A stretch of DNA of 64,000 nt from Tabrizicola flagellatus (lineage in GTDB: Bacteria; Pseudomonadota; Alphaproteobacteria; Rhodobacterales; Rhodobacteraceae). Location of the stretch: assembly GCF_008271465.1 (NCBI RefSeq), contig NZ_VMDU01000008.1:51318-115317 (forward strand), in the 5' to 3' direction. This document shows, in pieces, positions 36,725 to 45,258 of the stretch. How positions within the stretch are numbered: position 1 is the stretch's first letter; each line of letters starts with the position of its first letter. Below the pieces are notes generated by a model, which saw only the letters and a program-made list of their open reading frames with translations, had not been told where the DNA came from and searched no databases. A program made the translations under genes and the position numbers.

Positions 36725-36797
36725 CGCTCGTCGATGCCCTTTGGGCACTCCTCGCTGGCGCCCTCGCGACGAGAAGCCGAAGGCGCACGAGGAGCAT
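36725..36797. repeat. Long hairpin repeat, copy 3
   Basis: It begins CGCTCGTCGATGCCCTTTGG, contains ACTCCTCGCTGGCG, then CGACGAGAAGCCGAAGGCGC and ACGAGGAGC. The right half matches copy 4 (44600) at 27 of 28 positions. It starts 6 bp after the YqaA-like stop. Unlike the other copies, the next gene (ispH) points the same way. Confidence 0.8.
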
Positions 36798-36934
36798 CGT
36801 GGTCATCAGATCCTGAACTCCCACAGCCAAGCCATTGAAATCCCTGATGGCCCGAGACCAGTTCCGCGTGGACACTGGACGCCCGCGCCGCCAGCCCGTA
36901 AACCTGTTGCGACTGCCCTCCCAAAGGTCACCCG

Positions 36935-37888
36935 ATGCCCGATCTGCCCCCCCTCACCCTCTACCTTGCCGCCCCCCGCGGCTTCTGCGCCGGGGTGGAC
37001 CGGGCGATCAAGATCGTCGAGATGGCTCTGCAGAAATGGGGGGCCCCGGTCTATGTCCGGCACGAAATCGTCCACAACAGGTTCGTAGTGGACGCCCTGA
37101 AGGCGCAGGGGGCCGTCTTCGTCGAGGAACTCGACGAGGTTCCGTCCGACCGCCCCGTCGTCTTTTCCGCCCACGGCGTCCCGAAATCCGTCCCGGCCGA
37201 GGCCGCCCGCCGCAATATGATCGCAGTGGACGCCACCTGCCCGCTGGTGACGAAGGTCCACAACGAGGCCGCCCGCCACCATGAGGCCGGCATTCAGATG
37301 ATCTACATCGGCCACGCAGGCCATGCCGAAACCGTCGGCACCATGGGCCAGCTTCCCCCCGGCGAGGTGCTGCTGGTCGAAACCGTCGCGGACGTGGCGA
37401 AGCTTCAGGTCCGCGACCCCGCCAGGCTCGCCTTCATCACCCAGACCACGCTGTCCGTGGACGACACCGCCGAGATCGCCGCCGCGCTCAAGGCCCGCTT
37501 CCCCCTGATCCGGGCCCCCGCGCATGACGACATCTGCTACGCCACCACCAACCGCCAGGCCGCCGTCAAGGCCATCGCGCCGAAGATCGACGCCCTTCTC
37601 GTGATCGGCGCCCCCAACTCCTCGAACTCCCGGCGCCTGGTCGAGGTCGGCAGCGCCGCCGGCTGCCCCTATTCCATGCTGATCCAGCGCGCCGCCGACA
37701 TCGACTGGCGCGCGCTGGACGGCATCCGCGCCGTCGGCCTCACCGCCGGGGCCTCTGCGCCCGAGGTGCTGGTGAACGAGGTCATCGATGCCTTCCGCGC
37801 CCGTTTCACGGTGACGGTTGACCTCGTCGAAACCGCCGTCGAGGACGTCGAATTCAAGGTTCCCCGCATCCTGAGAGAACCCGCCTGA
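36935..37888 (+). CDS. ispH: 4-hydroxy-3-methylbut-2-enyl diphosphate reductase
   Basis: The last enzyme of the MEP isoprenoid pathway, an Fe-S protein of 317 residues. The three cluster Cys lie in [22 protein letters not shown] and the later [11 protein letters not shown] region preceded by [11 protein letters not shown]. His residues are in [10 protein letters not shown] and [13 protein letters not shown]. The ATG at 36935 follows AAAGGT. The next gene overlaps its stop (TGATG). Confidence 0.95.
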   Translation: MPDLPPLTLYLAAPRGFCAGVDRAIKIVEMALQKWGAPVYVRHEIVHNRFVVDALKAQGAVFVEELDEVPSDRPVVFSAHGVPKSVPAEAARRNMIAVDATCPLVTKVHNEAARHHEAGIQMIYIGHAGHAETVGTMGQLPPGEVLLVETVADVAKLQVRDPARLAFITQTTLSVDDTAEIAAALKARFPLIRAPAHDDICYATTNRQAAVKAIAPKIDALLVIGAPNSSNSRRLVEVGSAAGCPYSMLIQRAADIDWRALDGIRAVGLTAGASAPEVLVNEVIDAFRARFTVTVDLVETAVEDVEFKVPRILREPA

Positions 37889-38358
37889 TGCTGAAGCCGC
37901 TTGCTGTCCTGATTGTCCTTGCGCTGCCGGTGCAAGCCGACGAACCGGCCCCGGTGCTGGCCGACTACTGGACCAATTCGGGCAGCCTGCCGCCCGAATA
38001 CGCCTGGGAAACCAGCGTCCTGATCCGCGAGGACGGACAACTGGAACTGAAGCACTGCCGGGGCTACGAGACCGAGGGCCCCGCCTGCAAGCAGCGCAAG
38101 GCGAAAGTCCCTGCGACCGCGCTGGAGGCAATCCGCACTGCGGCGACGGACAGCGGACTGCTTGAGGAACCCGCCCGCGAGACCGATGCGCCGGTGGTCG
38201 GCGGCGGGATGACCTGGGGTCATGTCTACCTGCCCGGCGGGACGGTCGAGCTGCTTCCGCAACCCGCAGAAGCCGATGTGCAGCGGGTCGGCAAGGTTCT
38301 TGCCGCCATTGCCGCCGCCATCCCGCCGCGATTTGAGCGCTTCACCGATCCGGACTGA
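37888..38358 (+). CDS. Exported protein of unknown function
   Basis: A 156-residue product with a signal peptide ([20 protein letters not shown], cleavage near QAD). The mature domain holds two Cys (KHCRGYE, PACKQRK) likely to form a disulfide, and [20 protein letters not shown], which looks beta-rich. I do not know the family. Its ATG shares a base with the ispH stop, so it is translated from the ispH message. Confidence 0.6.
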   Translation: MLKPLAVLIVLALPVQADEPAPVLADYWTNSGSLPPEYAWETSVLIREDGQLELKHCRGYETEGPACKQRKAKVPATALEAIRTAATDSGLLEEPARETDAPVVGGGMTWGHVYLPGGTVELLPQPAEADVQRVGKVLAAIAAAIPPRFERFTDPD

Positions 38359-38394
38359 CTGGCCTTGCGCGGCGGGGCAGGCTAGATCATCGCA

Positions 38395-38856
38395 ATGACC
38401 GACGACACCCGCATCCCCCGCCCTGCCCTTCTGCTCGGCCTTGCCGGGCTGATCCCGTTCCTGTGGTCGGCGGCCACGCATCTGTCGCCCACCCTTGCGG
38501 CCGCGGCCGGGAAATGGCTTTCGCCGATGTTCCTCGGCGCCTATGTCGGGCTGACCTACGGCACCGTCATACTGTCGTTCATGTCCGGCGTCCTCTGGGG
38601 GTTCGCGACCCGGGCCGAGGGCCGAGAGGCCGCCATCGCCTACACCCTCTCGGTCATCCCGGCGCTCTGGGCCTTCTTCATGGTGCCCGACGCATCGGAC
38701 ACCTCGGCCATCTTCCTTGCGGCCGGCTTCGTCGGCCTCCTGCTCCTCGACGCCACGTTCCAGGCCTGGGGCCTCGCCCCGCGCTGGTGGCTGCGGCTGC
38801 GCGTCATGCTGACCGTGGTTGTCCTCGGCTGCCTCGCCATCCCGCTACAGGCCTGA
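38395..38856 (+). CDS. DUF3429 membrane protein
   Basis: A 153-residue inner-membrane protein with four to five predicted helices. The pattern [19 protein letters not shown] and [20 protein letters not shown] matches DUF3429, a family of unknown function common in alphaproteobacteria. The Shine-Dalgarno is weak. It is followed 2 bp later by rnhA. Confidence 0.78.
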   Translation: MTDDTRIPRPALLLGLAGLIPFLWSAATHLSPTLAAAAGKWLSPMFLGAYVGLTYGTVILSFMSGVLWGFATRAEGREAAIAYTLSVIPALWAFFMVPDASDTSAIFLAAGFVGLLLLDATFQAWGLAPRWWLRLRVMLTVVVLGCLAIPLQA

Positions 38857-38858
38857 TC

Positions 38859-39329
38859 ATGGCGGACCTCTTCGCCTATACCGACGGCGCCTGTTCCGGA
38901 AACCCCGGGCCCGGGGGCTGGGGCGTGCTGATGATCGCGCGCGAGAACGGCGCGGTCGTCAAGGAGCGCGAGCTTCAAGGGGGGGAAGCCATGACCACGA
39001 ACAACCGCATGGAGCTTCTGGCCGCGATCTCGGCGCTCGAGGCGCTGACAAGGCCCTCCGAGGTGACCATCGTCACCGACAGCGCCTATGTGAAGAACGG
39101 CGTCACCGAATGGATCCATGCCTGGAAGGCCCGGAACTGGCGCACCGCCGGGGGAGCCCCGGTCAAGAACGTCGAGCTGTGGCAAAGGCTTGAGGCGGCT
39201 GCCGCCCGCCACAAGGTCACCTGGCGCTGGATCAAGGGCCATGCCGGCCATCCCGAGAACGAACGCGCCGATGCGCTGGCCCGTGCCGGGATGGCCCCTT
39301 TCAAGGCGCCGCAGGAGTCGCGGGCATGA
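38859..39329 (+). CDS. rnhA: Ribonuclease HI
   Basis: RNase H1 removes RNA from RNA-DNA hybrids. The 156-residue product has the catalytic acidic residues in [20 protein letters not shown] (first Asp), [13 protein letters not shown] (Glu), [14 protein letters not shown] (Asp) and the final Asp near [28 protein letters not shown] carries the conserved His. The start follows the DUF3429 stop by 2 bp, and its own stop overlaps the next start (ATGA). Confidence 0.96.
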   Translation: MADLFAYTDGACSGNPGPGGWGVLMIARENGAVVKERELQGGEAMTTNNRMELLAAISALEALTRPSEVTIVTDSAYVKNGVTEWIHAWKARNWRTAGGAPVKNVELWQRLEAAAARHKVTWRWIKGHAGHPENERADALARAGMAPFKAPQESRA

Positions 39330-39973
39330 TGCCGGAGTTCACGCTTCAGGACGGCCTGGACTATGCCTCGGTGCTGGTCTTCGCCCTGACCGGGGCACTG
39401 GCCGCCAGCCGGTCGCAGCTGGACATCGTCGGCTTCATCTTCATCGCCTGCCTGACCGCCGTCGGCGGCGGCACCTTGCGGGACGCGATCCTGAACCGCG
39501 AGGTCTTCTGGGTCGCCGATCCGACGGTGCTGGCCGTTGCCACTGCTGCCGCCGTCCTGGTCTTCTTTACCGCGCATCTTCTGGAAAGCCGATACCGCGC
39601 GCTCCTGTGGTTCGACGCCGCCGCGCTGGCCATCGCCGTTCCCGCCGGCGTTGCCGTGGCGCTGACGGAAGGCCAGAACTGGCCCATCGTCCTGGTCATG
39701 GGGATGATTACCGGCTGCATGGGCGGGCTTCTGCGCGACGTGGTCTGCAACGAGGTGCCGCTGGTCCTGAAACAGGGCGAGCTTTACGCGACCTGCGCGC
39801 TGGCGGGCTCGCTCGGCGCGGTGCTTGCGGGCCTCGCCGGTCTGGGAGAGGGCCTTGCGCTGGTGATCTGCGGTGCCATCGTCCTTGTGCTGCGTGCGGG
39901 CAGCATCGCGCTCGGCTGGCGCCTGCCGGTCTACAAGTCGCAGCCCCCCCGGCCCGGAGCACCCAAACGGTAG
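39326..39973 (+). CDS. TRIC-family membrane channel (YicG/UPF0126)
   Basis: A 215-residue membrane protein with seven predicted helices and the duplicated TRIC motif: [20 protein letters not shown] followed by LNREVFW, and then [19 protein letters not shown]. Prokaryotic TRIC channels conduct K+ or anions; the ion here is not known. It is coupled to rnhA by an ATGA overlap. It ends just before the TetR promoter. Confidence 0.88.
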   Translation: MMPEFTLQDGLDYASVLVFALTGALAASRSQLDIVGFIFIACLTAVGGGTLRDAILNREVFWVADPTVLAVATAAAVLVFFTAHLLESRYRALLWFDAAALAIAVPAGVAVALTEGQNWPIVLVMGMITGCMGGLLRDVVCNEVPLVLKQGELYATCALAGSLGAVLAGLAGLGEGLALVICGAIVLVLRAGSIALGWRLPVYKSQPPRPGAPKR

Positions 39974-39978
39974 CACGC

Positions 39979-40007
39979 TTGATCCGTGAACGAACATTCG
40001 TTTAGGT
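39979..40007 (+). promoter_or_regulatory. TetR promoter with embedded operator
   Basis: TTGATC (39979-39984), a 17 bp spacer and TTAGGT (40002-40007) form a sigma-70-like pair. The inverted repeat AACGAA-CA-TTCGTT (39989-40002) lies inside the spacer. A start 7-8 bp after the -10 box would fall at the ATG (40015), so the mRNA could be leaderless. Autoregulation by the TetR protein is likely. Confidence 0.55.
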
Positions 40008-40014
40008 TCAGGGC

Positions 40015-40515
40015 ATGCCTCGCAAGCGCATCATTCCGGACGCCCAGGTCTTTGCCATCATCCAGCGGCTGCTCGATGACGGAGGCGACAAGGCGGTGTC
40101 ATTCGGATCCGTCGCCACCGCGACCGGCCTTGCCCCGCCAACTCTTGTGCAACGCTATGGCAGTCGCGATGCCATGGTGCGTGCGGCGCGTCTGGCGTTC
40201 TGGGACGACCTCGACAGCCGGACAGGCGAGGCCATCGCCGCGACCGTCGGCAAGGGACCACAGGGCCTGTTGAAGGCGATCGGCCCGGTAAAGGCTGCGG
40301 ATATTGCCGCCGATCTGCGGGACCCCGACCTGGCGCAGCGCGCGGCCAGCTGGCGCGCAACTGTCGAGGCCGCGCTTGCCGAACGGCTCGGCTCTGGCGG
40401 AAAGGCCCGGGAAAGTGCCGGGCTCCTGTTCGCCGCCTGGCAGGGGCTGGCGTTCTGGTCGGCGGCCGGCCCCTCGGACCTTCGGCTCAAGGATGCGGTG
40501 AAGCGGCTTACCTGA
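40015..40515 (+). CDS. TetR-family transcriptional regulator
   Basis: A 166-residue repressor-type protein. The N-terminal helix-turn-helix is SFGSVATATGLAPPTLVQRY (about 29-48). The C-terminal ligand domain is short and hydrophobic. No partner gene with an obvious target is adjacent: the flanks are a TRIC channel and a GlsB-like protein. An operator-like inverted repeat sits within its own promoter. Its end overlaps the convergent GlsB-like gene by 8 bp. Confidence 0.85.
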   Translation: MPRKRIIPDAQVFAIIQRLLDDGGDKAVSFGSVATATGLAPPTLVQRYGSRDAMVRAARLAFWDDLDSRTGEAIAATVGKGPQGLLKAIGPVKAADIAADLRDPDLAQRAASWRATVEAALAERLGSGGKARESAGLLFAAWQGLAFWSAAGPSDLRLKDAVKRLT

Positions 40516-40741
40516 CCCAGGTCTTCCAGGCCCAGATCAGCAGCAGCGCCCCCAGGAGGGCGCCGACGAACCCCGCCCCGATCCCGGCCAGCATCACCAG
40601 TCCGCGCAGGACCACGGTGCCGATCAGGGCACCCAGCACGCCGAGGGCAATAGTGGTCGGCGTGTCCATGTTCACCTTCAGGATGCGCGAGGCCAGAAAG
40701 CCCGCGGCAACCCCGACGACCAAGAGAGCAACAAGCGGCAT
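40508..40741 (-). CDS. GlsB/YeaQ/YmgE-family membrane protein
   Basis: A 77-residue hydrophobic protein with three predicted helices (about 3-20, 30-46 and 50-72). The Gly-rich pattern (LLVVGVAAGFLASRIL, IALGVLGALIGTVVLRGL, GIGAGFVGALLGALLLIWAW) fits the transglycosylase-associated GlsB family, linked to stress responses in some bacteria. A strong GGGAGGAGGGAAGCC Shine-Dalgarno precedes the ATG at 40741. It overlaps the end of the convergent tetR gene. Confidence 0.8.
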   Translation of the reverse strand: MPLVALLVVGVAAGFLASRILKVNMDTPTTIALGVLGALIGTVVLRGLVMLAGIGAGFVGALLGALLLIWAWKTWVR

Positions 40742-40791
40742 GGCTTCCCTCCTCCCAATTCCGTGAATATGGGGGGCGCCGGGCCCCTGCG

Positions 40792-41685
40792 CTACAGCCT
40801 GTGCGGCAAAATCAGCCCGCGCAGCACTTCGGCCGCCGGCATCGGCCGCTTGCCTTCGCGCTGCGCCTCGGTGATCTCGACCGCGCCGTCACCGCACGCG
40901 ACCGTGAATCCGCCCAGCACCTGGCCCGGCACGCCGCCGCCCGGCGCAAGCCGCGAGCGCAAGAGCTTCACCCGCTCGCCGTTGATCTCCACCCAGGCGC
41001 CGGGAAAGGGCGACAGCCCGCGGATCAGACGGTCCACCTCGACGGCCGGGCGGGTCCAGTCCACCCGCGCTTCGGCCTTGTCGATCTTGGCGGCATAGGT
41101 CACGCCGGCCTCGGGCTGCGGCTCGGGCGCGAGGTCCGGCAAACGATCCAGCGCCTGCACGATCAGCCGTGCACCCAGCGCGCTCAGCCGGTCGTGCAGT
41201 TCGGCGGTCGTCTCCTCGGCCCCGATCGGAATGGCCTCGCGCAGCAGCACCGGCCCTGTGTCCAATCCCGCCTCCATATGCATGATGCAGACGCCGGTTT
41301 CACGGTCCCCCGCCATGATCGCCCGCTGGATCGGCGCTGCGCCCCGCCAGCGCGGCAAGAGGCTCGCGTGGATGTTCAGGCATCCCAGCCGCGGCGCGTC
41401 CAGCACCGCCTGCGGCAGGATAAGCCCGTAGGCCACGACCACCGCCACATCCGCCCCCAGCGCCGCAAACTCGCGCTGGGCCTCCTCGCTGCGCAGCGAA
41501 ACCGGATGGCGCACCGGCAGGCCCAGCGCCTCGGCGCGTGCCTGCACCGGGCTTGGCCGTTCGGCCTTGCCGCGCCCGGCGGGGCGCGGCGGCTGGCAAT
41601 AGACGGCAAGGATCTCGTGCCGGGCATGCAGCGCCTCCAGCACCGGGACGCTGAACTCCGGCGTTCCCATGAAAACTATTTTCAT
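40792..41685 (-). CDS. fmt: Methionyl-tRNA formyltransferase
   Basis: Fmt formylates Met-tRNAfMet for initiation. The 297-residue product has the N-terminal Rossmann start [19 protein letters not shown]. The active site is in [20 protein letters not shown], with Asn, His and the following Asp (LDTGPVLL). The C-terminal tRNA-binding domain closes the protein. The ATG overlaps the stop of the deformylase-like gene (ATGA), giving a def-def-like-fmt order. Confidence 0.95.
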   Translation of the reverse strand: MKIVFMGTPEFSVPVLEALHARHEILAVYCQPPRPAGRGKAERPSPVQARAEALGLPVRHPVSLRSEEAQREFAALGADVAVVVAYGLILPQAVLDAPRLGCLNIHASLLPRWRGAAPIQRAIMAGDRETGVCIMHMEAGLDTGPVLLREAIPIGAEETTAELHDRLSALGARLIVQALDRLPDLAPEPQPEAGVTYAAKIDKAEARVDWTRPAVEVDRLIRGLSPFPGAWVEINGERVKLLRSRLAPGGGVPGQVLGGFTVACGDGAVEITEAQREGKRPMPAAEVLRGLILPHRL

Positions 41686-42185
41686 CTGCGCCGCCCCAGC
41701 TTTTCCGCCTTGGCAATCAGCATCTTGCGCTTCAGGGCCGAGAGGTGGTCGAAATACATCTTCCCCGCCAGATGGTCGATCTGGTGCTGCACGCTCGTTG
41801 CCCAGAGCCCGACGAAATCCCGTTCCTCGACCGCCCCCTGCGCGTTCAAGAACCGCACCGTCACCGCCCGGGGCCGCGCAATCACCGCCGAAACGCCGGG
41901 CAGATTGGGGCTGGCCTCCTCGTGCTCGCGCAGCTGGACGCTGGCGTGCAGCACCTCGGGGTTCGCCATCCGCACCGCCTGCCCCCGCGTCTCGGAACAG
42001 TCCACCACGGCCAGCCGCAAGGGCACGCCGATCTGTACCGCGGCCAGCCCGTATCCCGGCATTGCCTCCATCGTGTCGATCATGTCCGCCCAGAGCGCCC
42101 GCACCTCGTCGGTGATCTCCGGCACATCCGCTGCCGGCGTCCGCAGCACCGCCGAAGGCCAGGGAACACAGCGCCGGACCGTCAC
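41682..42185 (-). CDS. Peptide deformylase-like protein, catalytic residues lost
   Basis: A 167-residue paralogue of Def. The first motif is intact ([13 protein letters not shown]). The second, normally EGCLS, reads EEASPNLPG, so the Cys metal ligand is replaced (Ser in the aligned position). The third, normally HEIDH, reads HQIDH, so the catalytic Glu is gone. It cannot work like a normal deformylase. It starts at a GTG overlapping the def stop (GTGA) and its stop overlaps the fmt ATG. A role in binding ribosomes, or as a regulator, is speculation. Confidence 0.88.
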   Translation of the reverse strand: MTVRRCVPWPSAVLRTPAADVPEITDEVRALWADMIDTMEAMPGYGLAAVQIGVPLRLAVVDCSETRGQAVRMANPEVLHASVQLREHEEASPNLPGVSAVIARPRAVTVRFLNAQGAVEERDFVGLWATSVQHQIDHLAGKMYFDHLSALKRKMLIAKAEKLGRRR

Positions 42186-42694
42186 GCCCGCGCCCGTTCC
42201 CGCTTCAGCTTTTCCATCTTGCGGGTGATCATCTGGCGCTTGAGCGGGCCGAGGTAGTCGATGAACAGCTTGCCGTCCAGATGGTCGATCTCGTGCTGCA
42301 CGCAGGTCGCCCAGAGGCCGGAGAACTGCCGTTCCTGCTCGGTCCCGTCCAGCGCCAGCCAGCGCACACGCACCTCGGCGGGCCGCTTGATCTCGGCATA
42401 CTGGTCGGGGATTGACAGGCAGCCTTCCTCGTAGGTCGAAAGATCCTCGGACGACCAGACGATCTCGGGGTTCACCAGGGCCATCGGCTCCGGGTCGCCC
42501 TCCTTGATGCAGTCCATCACGATCAGGCGCCTGGTCACGCCGACCTGCGGCGCAGCAAGGCCGATGCCCGGCGCGTCATACATCGTCTCCAGCATGTCGG
42601 CGGCAAGGGCCCTGACCTCGGGCGTGATTTCCGCCACGGGGTCGCAGACCTTCTTGAGGCGCGGGTCAGGATGGATCAGGATGGGTCGGATCAT
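42182..42694 (-). CDS. def: Peptide deformylase
   Basis: The functional deformylase removing formyl groups from nascent proteins, 170 residues. All three motifs are intact: [31 protein letters not shown] and [14 protein letters not shown], giving the Cys-His-His metal site and catalytic Glu. The ATG at 42694 is the first in frame. It is followed by the degenerate paralogue and fmt in a tight operon. Confidence 0.97.
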   Translation of the reverse strand: MIRPILIHPDPRLKKVCDPVAEITPEVRALAADMLETMYDAPGIGLAAPQVGVTRRLIVMDCIKEGDPEPMALVNPEIVWSSEDLSTYEEGCLSIPDQYAEIKRPAEVRVRWLALDGTEQERQFSGLWATCVQHEIDHLDGKLFIDYLGPLKRQMITRKMEKLKRERARA

Positions 42695-42770
42695 GCAAGC
42701 GATCTACGAAAGCGGGCCACGGATGGCAAGAGGAACGCCGGACATCGGCCTCGGGCCACCTCAAGTCATC

Positions 42771-42802
42771 ATGTTCCGCCATTCTGGCCCAAATAGGAAC
42801 AT
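42771..42802. promoter_or_regulatory. Inverted repeat upstream of the MalY/PatB-like gene
   Basis: ATGTTCC (42771-42777) and GGAACAT (42796-42802) are perfect complements 18 bp apart. They lie in an AT-rich divergent region between def and the aminotransferase-fold gene. A dimeric regulator could bind them. Confidence 0.4.
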
Positions 42803-42859
42803 TGTGGTGCTTTTTGATATCTTTTTGGGATGGCTTCCCGGCCATGATGGAATAATCGG

Positions 42860-44062
42860 ATGAACATCCCAGGCAACGGACCAATCGACATGACCTTCGA
42901 CACCCCCATCACCCGCGCCGGATCCCATTGCGTCAAATGGGACATGCTGGAACCGCTCTACGGCTTCAAGGCGGACGAGGGCCTGGCCATGTGGGTCGCG
43001 GACATGGAGTTCCGGCCGCCGCAGGTCGTCCAGGACGCATTGCAGAAGATGCTCGACCACGGGATCTACGGCTATTTCGGCGACGATCGCGCCTATCTGG
43101 AGGCGATCCGCTGGTGGATGGCCAACCGCCACGGCTGGGAGGTGCAGCCGGACTGGATCTTCACCACCCATGGCCTCGTCAACGGCACCGCGCTCTGCGT
43201 CCACAGCTACACGCAGCCCGGGGATGCGGTCGTGCTGATGACTCCAGTCTACCACGCCTTCGCCCGCGTCATCAAAGCCGCCGGGCGCGAGGTGACCGAA
43301 TGTCCGCTGACCCTGAAGGACGGGCTGGCGCAGGTCGATACCGCCGACTGGGAGACGCACCTGACGGGGCGCGAGAAGATGCTGATCCTTTGCTCGCCGC
43401 ACAATCCGGGCGGCCGGGTCTGGACGCCGGACGAACTGCGCCGCATCGCCGAATTCTGCGTGAAGCACGACCTGATCCTCGTCTCGGACGAGATCCACCA
43501 CGACCTCGTCTATCCCGGCCACAAACATACCGTCATGGCCCTCGCCGCGCCCGAGATCGCCGACCGGCTGGTCATGATGACGGCGACGACCAAGACCTTC
43601 AACATCGCCGGCGCCCATATCGGCAACGTCATCATCGCCGACCCGGCCCTGCGCAAGACCTTCGCGGGAACGATGAACGCCATGGGCATCTCGCCCAATT
43701 CCTTCGGGATGCACATGGCCACCGCCGCCTATTCGCCCGAAGGCGCGGCCTGGGTCGATGCGCTGATGCGCTACCTCGACGGCAACCGGCGGCTCTTCGA
43801 CGAAGGCATCGCCAGGATTCCCGGCCTGCGCTCCACCCCACTTGAGGCCACCTATCTCGCCTGGGTCGATTTCTCGGGCACCGGCATGGCCCCGGTTGAG
43901 TTCATCGACCGCGTAGAGAAGCAGGCCAAGATCGCCACCAACCACGGCTCAGCCTTCGGCACCGGGGGCGAGAATTTCCTGCGCTTCAACCTCGCCTGCC
44001 CGCGCGCGCAGGTGGCCGAGGCGATCTCGCGGCTGCAAAGGGTGTTCGCCGACCTGCAATGA
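42860..44062 (+). CDS. MalY/PatB-family PLP protein
   Basis: A 400-residue PLP enzyme of the fold-type I subgroup that includes cystathionine beta-lyases. CSPHNPGGRVWTPDEL and VSDEIHHDLVYPGHKH locate the PLP pocket. The Lys is in TATTKTFNIAGAHIGN. The C-terminal NFLRFNLACPRAQVAEAI is typical. The start is uncertain between 42860 and 42890 (MTFDTPITRAGSHC). Reported members act as cysteine-S-conjugate lyases; the substrate here is unknown. It is coupled to the L,D-transpeptidase by ATGA. Confidence 0.85.
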   Translation: MNIPGNGPIDMTFDTPITRAGSHCVKWDMLEPLYGFKADEGLAMWVADMEFRPPQVVQDALQKMLDHGIYGYFGDDRAYLEAIRWWMANRHGWEVQPDWIFTTHGLVNGTALCVHSYTQPGDAVVLMTPVYHAFARVIKAAGREVTECPLTLKDGLAQVDTADWETHLTGREKMLILCSPHNPGGRVWTPDELRRIAEFCVKHDLILVSDEIHHDLVYPGHKHTVMALAAPEIADRLVMMTATTKTFNIAGAHIGNVIIADPALRKTFAGTMNAMGISPNSFGMHMATAAYSPEGAAWVDALMRYLDGNRRLFDEGIARIPGLRSTPLEATYLAWVDFSGTGMAPVEFIDRVEKQAKIATNHGSAFGTGGENFLRFNLACPRAQVAEAISRLQRVFADLQ

Positions 44063-44598
44063 TCCGCTATCTGCGCCTGCTGCTCTATCTCTTCCTGCTC
44101 GTGGGCCTGGGGTTCATCGCCGCTTCGCTCTACAGCCCGCCGGTGCCGATGCCATCACCGCAGCCGCCGCCGCTGACCGGCACGGTGGACCGGATCGTGA
44201 TCGAGAAGGCCGCGCGGCGGATGCAGCTGATCCAGGACGGGCAGGTCGTGCGGACCTACCGCATAGCACTGGGTTTCGCGCCGGAAGGGGCCAAGGAGCG
44301 GCAGGGCGACGGCAAGACGCCGGAGGGCGAGTTCACCATCGATCGCCGCAATTCCGAAAGCGCCTTTCACCTTTCGGTCGGTCTTGACTACCTGCGCCCC
44401 GCTGATCGCGCCCGCGCGGCCAAGGGCGGCTATTCTCCGGGCGGCGACATCTTCATTCACGGCCAGCCGAATGCGCTGCCGGAAGGGTTCAAGCTGCGGG
44501 GCGACTGGACGGCGGGCTGCATTGCCCTGACCAATGCCGAAATGCGCGAGGTCTGGGCGGTCACGCCGATCGGGACAAAGGTGGAAATCCGGCCATGA
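44059..44598 (+). CDS. L,D-transpeptidase (YkuD)
   Basis: A 179-residue envelope enzyme, with an N-terminal TM anchor (about 5-25) and a YkuD domain. The catalytic triad region is GGDIFIHGQPNALPEG then WTAGCIALTNAEMREV, with His and Cys. The YkuD family forms 3-3 peptidoglycan cross-links or attaches lipoproteins. Its ATG overlaps the stop of the MalY/PatB-like gene. The hairpin repeat copy 4 starts 2 bp after the stop. Confidence 0.9.
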   Translation: MIRYLRLLLYLFLLVGLGFIAASLYSPPVPMPSPQPPPLTGTVDRIVIEKAARRMQLIQDGQVVRTYRIALGFAPEGAKERQGDGKTPEGEFTIDRRNSESAFHLSVGLDYLRPADRARAAKGGYSPGGDIFIHGQPNALPEGFKLRGDWTAGCIALTNAEMREVWAVTPIGTKVEIRP

Positions 44599-44599
44599 G

Positions 44600-44663
44600 G
44601 CTCGTCGATGACTTCGTCACTCCTCGCCAGCCTCCCGACGAGAAGCCGGAGGCGCACGAGGAG
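44600..44663. repeat. Long hairpin repeat, copy 4
   Basis: It begins GCTCGTCGATGACTTCGTCA followed by CTCCTCGCCAG, the mirror of the right half of copy 1. It continues CCGACGAGAAGCCGGAGGCG and CACGAGGAGG. It sits between the L,D-transpeptidase stop and the convergent PilZ-like gene's stop (44672). Confidence 0.82.
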
Positions 44664-44671
44664 GTTCCGGA

Positions 44672-45025
44672 TCACTGTTTCGCCAGATAGCCCACCGGCG
44701 CATTCTCGTCGCGCCAGAAGTCCAAGGGCGCCCGTTCCGTCACCGCAGTCGCGCGCTTGAAGTCGCAGACCAGTTCGCCATCGTCGATGCTGGAGGCCAC
44801 GATCAGGCACTGGAAGGCATGGCGCGAGCCGTCATAGACATCCACCAGCCCGCGCAGTTTGCCGGGCGAGAAATCGGCATCCAGCGCAAAGCCGTTGTCC
44901 CAGAACCGCAGCACCGGGAAGACCGCGTCGCCGACCTTCACCCGCAGGCGCGACCTGCGCTTCTGGTCGCGCTTGCGCGCGGCTTCCAGCCCCTCGCGCA
45001 CCTCGATCGGCAGAAACTCAAGCAT
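44672..45025 (-). CDS. PilZ-like protein
   Basis: A 117-residue cytoplasmic protein. The beta-barrel pattern KRRSRLRVKVGDAVFPVLRF and ALDADFSPGKLRGLVDVYDG resembles a PilZ fold, but the canonical c-di-GMP motifs (RxxxR and D/NxSxxG) are not clear: RRSR/LR and the D-G-S stretch are suggestive only. The ATG at 45025 has GAGG 8 bp upstream. It is divergent from cbiB over 233 bp. Function uncertain. Confidence 0.55.
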   Translation of the reverse strand: MLEFLPIEVREGLEAARKRDQKRRSRLRVKVGDAVFPVLRFWDNGFALDADFSPGKLRGLVDVYDGSRHAFQCLIVASSIDDGELVCDFKRATAVTERAPLDFWRDENAPVGYLAKQ

Positions 45026-45258
45026 GGCAACCTCACCCTCTCCCCAGTTTCAATTCTCGGGGCCGATCCGCAGAAAATCAAGCTGCCACAAGGGTATTGC
45101 CGGAATGTAAAGCCTGTATCGCGGCCGCAGCATCGTTCCTGATCTTTCCTGGCAACCCATGGTTGTGGCCGCCCGGTCCGGCCATGCTGCGCGGCGAAAC
45201 CGCAGCATATCGACGGACCGGCTTGCGAATCGGTGCGAGCGGCTGAATAGCCCTGCGC

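Noticed and set aside
45026..45258. Cobalamin riboswitch upstream of cbiB
   Set aside because: I looked for the B12-box core (GCCACTG) on both strands and did not see it.
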